DNA of 64,000 nucleotides. Origin: Imbricaverruca yamaguchii (taxonomy: Eukaryota > Arthropoda > Thecostraca > Neoverrucidae). The notes beneath the pieces were generated by a model that did not search any database, was not told where the DNA came from, and worked only from the letters and a program-made list of their open reading frames with translations. This document shows positions 57,052 to 64,000 of the stretch, one piece after another (position 1 is the stretch's first letter; every line of letters begins with the position of its first letter). The stretch spans positions 868,001 to 932,000 of the forward strand of contig JAOTOL010001477.1 of NCBI GenBank assembly GCA_034440575.1, given 5' to 3'. Both the position numbers and the translations under genes were made by a program.

Positions 57052-57916
57052 CTGGAAACATGATAAACACGTGACACCGCGACGCATGGACATCGCGCAA
57101 TGCTCACCCCGAAGCGCCCAAACCCTGTGGATACAGAACTGCCCAAGTGAAAAGTCTGTGCAGTGGACTCCTACCCAACTCCCTAACGGCGCCGAAGGTG
57201 GAAAGCCGGTTTCATTTGTGACGCGGTGCCTTATCGCATGCTGAGTTAGATCTAGGTCGAGCTAGTTTAGCCAAATTAACACCATAAAACAGCTTAGTTG
57301 ATTCTCAAAAGCAAAGTTGTCGAATTCCTACTGGTTCGAAAATTCCAAACGCTCGAACGAAACGTGCGACAGGTATGTGGTGCTGTTTGGTTTCAACTGG
57401 CTAACGCCTACGCGGCGAAAGAAAACGGAGCGTAGATGCACACCGAAAGAAAGTGATGGATACATCCCCATCAGGTTTCACACTATGCATCATATGCCTA
57501 CAACAAGCAGGAAACGGATCGTGGCAGCATGCTTTTTGATCGATTGCCGGGAAACGATTGATTGCTAGAAACTTTCCAACAAGTCTGCATCAGGGGACGA
57601 GTAGTCTAGGGGTAAGTTGCTCGTCTCACAATCGAGAGGTTGTGGGTTCAAGTCTCGCCTGTCGCTGCTCTTCGCCCGCGATCAATCGGCGTGAGAGATT
57701 GGCGACGCTACATGACTCAACGGTCGATGTGTCGTAAAACCAATAACCAACCAACCAACTAACCAACCAACAAGTCTGCATCACCCGAGTCACAGACTCA
57801 ACCCACTCACGTATACCCAGGACGTAACTTTGATTCAGAGGTACCGCACAGCTACCCAATACTCACCAGACAGGGTGGTGCGCTATTCACACGACTGCGC
57901 AGCGCGGCACACTTAC
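57052..57916 (-). other. Intron of the coiled-coil gene with SINE
   Basis: 865 bases including the SINE at 57577-57783. Otherwise no signal. Confidence 0.6.
57577..57783 (+). repeat. tRNA-derived SINE, full length, 16-bp TSD
   Basis: Well-preserved copy of the main family. The direct repeat caacaagtctgcatca lies at 57577-57592 and 57768-57783. Confidence 0.95.
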
Positions 57917-58394
57917 TCGAGCTTCTCGACCAGAGTGTGAGGTAGCGGTGCCTCGTCGCCGGCCTGCTTTCCTCTCTCGGCTCCGACCGCCGTCGTCCCA
58001 CCGAACGCCAGCTCGGCGAGTACGTCGCGGCGCGTCTCGGCCTCGCGCGGCGAGTCGGGCTCGGCCAGCAACGCCGCACTGGAGCCGTCTCCGCCACCGG
58101 CGCCGTCGGGACGCGCGCGGGCGCGGCTGGCCGCCGGCTGCGGGTCGGCCGCACCGACAGGTTCGCTGTCCAGTCGGTCGGCCGCACCGTCGGCACGGGC
58201 AGAAATGTCAGGACGGCAGGGCAATGTGCTGTGCTCGGCCCGGCCAGTGCCGGCGTCGCCGCCGTCAGCTGAGAAGTTGAGTCGCAGCGGCGAGAAGAAG
58301 GAGTCCGACACCTTGGCGGCAAGGGCCGAACCGGGCGTGGCCGCCGACACACTGGAAGCTTCTCGCAGCGGCGAGAACACGCTCGAGTCGCGAC
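57917..58394 (-). CDS. Coiled-coil protein, large Ser/Pro/Ala-rich exon
   Basis: Acceptor ggcacag|GT, donor CTC GA|gtaagt. About 159 codons, open and GC-rich. It contains two related motifs, SSVFSPLREA and SDSFFSPLRLNFS (possible SP phosphorylation or docking sites), a disordered Ala/Arg/Pro middle, and RRDVLAELAFGG near the end. It leads into the C-terminal coiled coil. Phases match the penultimate exon. Function unknown. Confidence 0.75.
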
Positions 58395-59389
58395 CTGTGC
58401 CCACAGCAGAGGCAGAAACAAGCTGACGCCGCCGCCGTGGATGGCACAGGAGGCGGAGGCACAAAGACAACGCCAAATAATCAGTGCACCCTTAATCACT
58501 TAGTCCAGCAAATATGAGAACGCTATCCGTCACTTGGCGATACTGGACAGGCGCTCAGGCACTGCAGCAACGTAGGTACATATTTTATTTAACAATATTG
58601 CATAGTCAAAACCACATAAGGTACATCGAGCATCGTTGTTCATCACCATATCCATGCTTCTTGTTTTGCCTTGAACAATATGAACAGGCGCTGAAGTACT
58701 TCACTGACATATTTGCCACCACCGACAGTACATTGGCGTAAGTCCCGAGAGCAGTGGCATGCTTGATGCGTGCCTGTATATCAGGCATGACACCTCTACC
58801 ACTGCCGCCGTCCACTGAAGTGGACCGACTAGAGTCGTATCAGCCGGCACCACCCGGCTACCGCGCGCATGGTGTCGACACCATCCGCGCGCCACGCGCG
58901 CCGAATCCACCCACCGTGAGTGTCGACGACGGTCTTGGTGCCGTTAAGAGTAGCCCAAGCTGGAGAAGCGTCGCGAACGCGTGAAAAGTTCTCATCGCGG
59001 AGAGGTGAGAAAAGCGAGCTCTGGTCTGCAGACGCCTGGCCGGGCCTGGCAACAATTCAGGTTATGCCAAGTCACCCAGGATGTGGACCACGCACGGGGT
59101 CAGAGTCGGACTCCGAGTCGAACTTCCGGTCTGGCTAAATCAAGTATCAGGGTAGTTCGCGGAAAATGATCACGTTGCGAGTTCGGTCAGGCTAGGTTAG
59201 GTCACTTGCCACGAGGGTCAGGAGTCGGGTGTCAGAATTACGAGTAGGTTAGGTCGTCGAACATGAATGGCATAAACGAATGTTGATCGAAGCGAGGAAA
59301 AATATGGCGCGTGATACGTAAGAACAACGTCAGCTATGTCAATCAGCTATAAACATCCGCAACCGTGAGCACATCAATGTGATGAACGC
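58395..59389. other. Intron(s) of the coiled-coil gene; upstream exon not resolved
   Basis: The exon at 59576 ends in phase 2 but the exon at 58394 needs phase 1, so at least one small exon is probably hidden here or a boundary is wrong. Confidence 0.4.
58785..58915 (+). other. Exon-like segment on the + strand
   Basis: Acceptor tatatcag|GC, donor CCC ACC|gtgagt. It is open for 43 codons: MTPLPLPPSTEVDRLESYQP, APPGYRAHGVDTIRAPRAPN. It might be an exon of a + strand gene (for instance one starting at 53073) overlapping the - strand gene. Family unknown. Confidence 0.3.
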
Positions 59390-59575
59390 ACGTGGTCCTC
59401 CCCATGACGTCAAGGTGATGAACGTAGTTGGCTCTGACCATGGCATTGACGTGAATAACGAATGTGGCTCTGCCCATTACGCCAATGTAATGAATATTCG
59501 CGGCTCTGTCCATGACGTCCATGTGCCTTGAACATGAAAGCGACCGATTACGACGTCACGGTGTTTTGGACGTAC
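59390..59575. repeat. ~37-nt tandem copies of an exon end and donor, about 5
   Basis: On the - strand copies read gtcatggacagagccgcgaa or ggtcagagccaac. They echo the end of the neighbouring exon (GTCTTGGCCAGAGCCAC|gtacgt). Confidence 0.8.
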
Positions 59576-59775
59576 GTGGCTCTGGCCAAGACGTCGCTGG
59601 CGTCGATCGAGCCCGGCGACGGCACCGGCTCGCTGTTGGGCGTGGAGTGAGTGTTGCCGGAGGCGGCGCCGGCGGCGGAGTGTGGGTGGGTCACCTCGGT
59701 GGGCGTGTGGACGCGCGCCGCCGCCATCGAGTGGCTGTCCTGTGTCGACTGCTCGCCCTGCTGCCGACTCCGACC
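59576..59775 (-). CDS. Coiled-coil gene, upstream Ser/Thr/Pro-rich exon
   Basis: Acceptor gctccag|GGT, donor GCC AC|gtacgt. 66 codons including HSMAAARVHTPTEVTHPHSA and PNSEPVPSPGSIDASDVLAR. Disordered, with SP and TP sites. Grouped with the downstream exons by strand, composition and proximity only; the 5' exons lie further right or beyond the window. Confidence 0.55.
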
Positions 59776-60377
59776 CTGGAGCACGTGACGGAGGTAACCC
59801 GGTGACCCACCCCGTCAACTGCTTACTCTGCTACCGACCCTTACCGTCGAACCGACCCAGATCATCAACGGTCAGGTTGACAGTCTGTTGACTCGACTAA
59901 TAACAGGTCATCAGCAGTCTACAGATCACCAGCAGCCGCGTAAGTAGGTCATCAGTGGTCATGCGAACAGGTCACGGACGGTAACATCAACATACTTAAC
60001 TGCAACCAGACTAGCAGGTAATGAAAAGACAAGTTACCAGGCCATCAACGGTTGATAATTATAGAACTGACGAGGAGAAATATAGCCACTTGACGTTTCA
60101 ACGGTAACTCATGAACGCTTAGATGAATTTCGATCAAACTCGCATCCGAGTGTGATTTTACAGATGCATAAAGGAAGCTAATGAGTGTGTAGATGTTCGT
60201 TCAAACGAAAACACACAACAACTTCGATGACCTCGGGTTGGATAACGATTTTAGGTCAGGGTCAGCATTGGAAGTGGCCCTTTTTGGAACTTTTGCCATC
60301 CAAAGAATTACACTCCAGAAAAAAATACACTCCTTGCATTGCTGGATGAAGGCATGCTTAACTAGCAAGACAACTAG

Positions 60378-60722
60378 ATGTCATTGTACAATAGTGAAAA
60401 CTTGGATGGAGAGGAAGATTCAGTCATACTGGGTCCCCTACCACATAAACTTTCCAGTATAATTGAGAATAATACACATTTGGTATTTCAGGTCATCTGC
60501 AGGCACATTCCAAGAGGAGGCAGGAATGGAGCCAAAAATGAGATGCCAGCCAGATTGGAAGAATATCAGCTTGCTAGCATGCACAAGTACAACAGATGTC
60601 AACAGATGGCAAAATATGGATCACTGCAGTCTGAATATGATCTTAATGCCACTGAACATTCCATATTTCATAACATTCCATCTTCCATATCATTCCGTAA
60701 CATTCCATTTGTGCATGTGTGA
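60378..60722 (+). other. Unrecognised 114-codon ORF
   Basis: Opens MSLYNSENLDGEEDSVILGP then LPHKLSSIIENNTHLVF, which looks protein-like. After about codon 38 a possible acceptor (tttcag) precedes a differently composed tail. It could be an exon, a transposon fragment or chance. Confidence 0.25.
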
Positions 60723-62784
60723 TTTCTGTTGAAGTGCAGGTGAATTAATAAACCACAAATGCATTCATGTGTATGTTCTACATTTGTGGAAAAACATCAG
60801 AGTCAGATGTGCCCAGAAGAATGTATGGACGAACACCAAGAGCTACAGTGGCATGCACACAACTGGTAAGCCACAAAGTGTAGCACTTGGCCCAGATCCC
60901 CAAAATACTGGTGGATATGAGCTATGTTTTTCCACAGCATAGGAATTTTCATGGCATTAATACTATTCCACACATGTTTTCCACACATTTTGCCTCCATG
61001 AAGCATACAAAGGTGTTAGGTTTGGCTAAGTTATGCTAGTTTTTTTTGTAAGTTATCCATTTATCAAATTCCTTTGGGGATCATTCAGGATTATTTTTAA
61101 AAAAAGTTTTCGAATAAAAAAAAACACTCAGGCTCGCATAGGCTGTTTGGTTAGAATAAGCCATTTAGTTTTAATTTTTTAAAGGAAAAAAATTGCTTAG
61201 AAAATTTCCATTAAAGAAGGCTTTCTTCCATCCAGTTCGGCTGCACCAATTTTCTTCATTTTTAACATTACATTTCATGGTATATTTCCCAACCAAACCC
61301 AGCCACTTTTTGGGGGTCATTTTGCTACCCAATTGCACTTGCCAAAAAAATATGTGGTCACATCATGTAAGTACCTACATTATGAACACACTCATAATCA
61401 TTGCATCAAAAATAAATCTCAAGAAATCAAATCACCTTAAACTGCAAATTTGTCCATTCAGAAAGTCAGAGACCAGAAATGTTAAAAGTATAATGGTGGT
61501 CAATGGAGAATGGGGACAAGATGCACCTAACAATTCCCTGAACATTTCATGAATGCACAAATAATGCTTGAATGATTGCATATCTATAATATCTGCAAAG
61601 TCAATGTGCACTGAAGAGGCCCAGCCCCAATTTTGAAAGAAAAAATTCATGCTTCAAAAGGTGGTAAGTGAAAAAGGATTTTCCAGACAAAAGCAAGGCA
61701 ATCAGTTTTGCTCATTACTATACTACGCTTGTCGGCAAAACATCGCAGCAATTAATAGTATCATCTCCTGCTCCTTGCATTATCTGAAGATGTCCTGTCA
61801 CACAACACAAGCTTACAGCTTTGGTTTATCCAAATCAATAACTCGAATAACCGTTAAGCTATTTGATATAGGTAAGTAGGTAGGTACCTACATAGTCAGG
61901 TAATACCAACTCTAATACCTCGAGCCAAACACGCAGTCAATTCCATCCGGAGAGCAGCGAATAGCTTTAAAGAAAATCCTTCCTTCAATGAAAAAAATAA
62001 CTATGCTCCGCTAACAAAATATAGGAATTCACCTTTACCAGCCCGACCGCGTACGAAGGTCCGTTCTTGGATTCAATGCATTCGCCGCTCTCCATTTCCC
62101 ACTCCGGCCGGAGCTATTTAAACCATTGCCACGAAAAGCCATGGGTAATGCATTTCTTTTTGCTTCCTTGGATAATGATATGTTCTGCATCAAATGGTAT
62201 GGATAAAACCGTTCATATTTATATTATTAAGCAGTCAGGAGCGATATACATAAAAGATATCGGAAGGATTTTCCCCATGAAAATTGCCTGAATGGTACCA
62301 AAACATTCATAAAACCTGCTAACACTGCTCCAAAATGAAGATCCATAGAACCAGAAATTTCACCTTCTTTCGATTTCATGACTTATATTGTTTCCGAATT
62401 TCATCAACAAGCGGGAATAGTTGTATTCATGCCACTCCGACCGCGAGGTTTCCCCACACCGGACAAATTCATGTTTACGTTTGTTGACCTAATCCTCTAC
62501 AATCTTATAAGCCTCATTCTGATCCAATGATTAATTTCTTTCCATAATCCTGATTATTATTAATTGAGAAAAAAGTTCCCTGTAATTCTCTTGGCAGTTT
62601 CCTCCAACTTATTTGCATTTTTTTCGTATTTCATAGCAATCATGGTGCGAAATGAGACGCTAATTTCCGCCCGTCCGTGACGATAGTCGGTTTTGCAGCG
62701 GCAATTTGCCCGCCCGTCATCCACGTAACGTGGATGACTTCAGACGACGAACAAATGACTTGAAGGCGTTTTATTCTTGAAGAA

Positions 62785-62862
62785 GAATCTCGGGTTATTT
62801 TACGACGTATTCAACCGCAAGGCTGCATAGCGTCCCCAACCTATCACAGCGATTGGTCGTGG
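62785..62862 (-). repeat. SINE body fragment, diverged
   Basis: Retains ttttacgacgtattcaac and gcgattggtcgtgg, corresponding to the SINE body; the head is absent. Confidence 0.6.
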
Positions 62863-64000
62863 ATGAATTCTGCAAATGCCGCCGGCCGCGAGATTCCAGT
62901 CCCACGCTCCACCATCTAACCTACCCCGGGTTTTTATTCTTCATGCCAGGAAACATCACTGCATATTTTCAAAATGTACACACTTCGTTATTTATAAAAT
63001 GTTTATACTCCATTACTTGGTGCTTCAATATATACCCCATAATTTGGCAAACTGGGAAATTATACACCCCATAACATAGTGCTTCTCAAGATCATACACT
63101 CCATACTTTGGCAAGCCCACAAATTATACACTCCGAATCCAAGACCGAGAAGTGAATATCCAACACTGGTTAGGGTCAAATCTTAACTTCGTATTTCTGT
63201 CCAGAATTTCAAGCCTAACTAAACTTTTCTGGTGTAATGTTGACGCTGGATTGAAATGTAGCGTAATTTCTTCATTAATACCAATATTTTAGCAAAACAG
63301 ATCCCCTAAGCTTGATTCTGCCTGACTAATTAAAACTATTCCACTTCACTGCTGCTCGCCTGACATTTGGTGTTTTGTCTGCAAGTGCCTTCTACAGCGA
63401 TATATCGTCGTTTTGTTCACTTTTCATCTTTCCTCGCTGTATCATTCTTAGTCTATGTCGGCTAGCATGCCCAATGCACGCTAACTTCACTTCAAATGTC
63501 AATTTCAATATTACCGCGTTCGCAAGAAGCTAAGCCATCTATCTACACCGAGTTTGATCTATCAGTTATATTTGGTTTGAGGTTAGGAATTGAAAAGCTA
63601 TAAAACAAGCCGGTCGACTGGCGAGGGCCACACCTAGACCTCTGTGAAGGGGGGGGGGTGCTTCAACTGCAGAGTTCATGCATCTTGACCTTTTTGACCT
63701 GACCCTGAAGTTAAACGGTAAAAGATAGACATACAGGTGTTATCTACGACGTGGGAAAATGTGCCCTTCCCACAGCCGAAGTAGGAGTGTCCACGCTGAC
63801 GACAGTTTGCCGACCGCAGTTTGTCAGCAGTAAGTCAACATATCTTTAGCGACCAGGCTGGTGGAGTCAACAGGTCATCAATATTCAGATCATGAGGTAT
63901 AAACGGTCTGATTTTCAGTTTATGAGAGGTAAGGTCAACATGTCGTTAGCGGTCAGTCAGGTCACCAGCGTTCAGGTCAATAGATTTACAATGAGGTACA

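Larger units (their letters stand above)
59776..64000. other. Mostly noncoding DNA to window end
   Basis: 59870-60050 and 63820-64000 share loosely repeated ggtcatcagcggtcaggtca words. 61010-61560 carries another copy of the dispersed AT-rich family. A 23-nt hairpin (gtcatccacg-taa-cgtggatgac) lies at 62716-62738. No gene recognised apart from an exon-like ORF near 60378. Confidence 0.45.

Noticed and set aside
56300..58394. Naming the coiled-coil gene NEDD1
   Set aside because: Only the last ~15 residues resemble it and no WD40 repeats are in the window; evidence is too thin.
58858..59055. Minus-strand ORF starting MRTFHAFATLLQLGLLL that looks like a signal peptide
   Set aside because: No continuation into coding sequence and no matching splice context; likely chance.
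1..64000. Bacterial-style operons, promoters or ribosome-binding sites
   Set aside because: The genes are spliced and eukaryotic; such signals would be meaningless here.

Overview
This window is eukaryotic nuclear DNA with spliced genes, most likely from an arthropod. Introns have GT-AG ends, coding exons are rich in G/C at third positions, and CR1/Jockey-like LINE fragments and tRNA-derived SINEs are present. CCTAAC/TTAGG-like words typical of arthropod noncoding DNA also occur. A crustacean-like, minisatellite-rich genome would fit, but nothing here fixes the species.

Layout. (1) 1-3920, + strand: the last four coding exons of MCM10, the replication-initiation factor, including its C-terminal zinc-binding domain. 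(2) 5119-42119, - strand: a complete MON2 gene, encoding a Golgi/endosome scaffold of the large Arf-GEF-like HEAT-repeat class. I resolved it into 32 coding exons that join in frame to 1657 codons plus a stop. It lies tail-to-tail with MCM10. (3) 42120-49000: AT-rich, transposon-laden DNA with a decayed reverse transcriptase, SINEs and a 16-nt palindromic array. (4) 49063-49308, +: the small V-ATPase Vo subunit e. (5) 50998-51324, -: a bublin/UPF0184 coiled-coil protein. (6) 53073 onward: a possible + strand first exon, an inverted-repeat element, then at 56300-59775 the 3' exons of an unrecognised - strand coiled-coil protein. The rest, to 64000, is mostly noncoding.

The most unusual feature is how tandem repeats relate to splicing. 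About fifteen MON2 introns carry a minisatellite, and in at least a dozen the repeat unit contains the splice site together with 10-40 nt of the adjoining exon. The repeat therefore reads as a string of duplicated exon/intron junctions. The - strand coiled-coil gene shows the same thing. These arrays produce long spurious ORFs that should not be annotated as proteins.

Other notable items are a probable GC-AG intron in MON2, a second junction that needs either another GC donor or an in-frame stop, and SINEs with 8-16 bp target-site duplications. There is also a 161-nt near-perfect hairpin, an inverted pair of LINE copies, and two separate 16-nt arrays whose orientation flips. The recognised genes (replication, Golgi traffic, proton pump, cytoskeletal coiled coil) are unrelated housekeeping functions and do not form a pathway.
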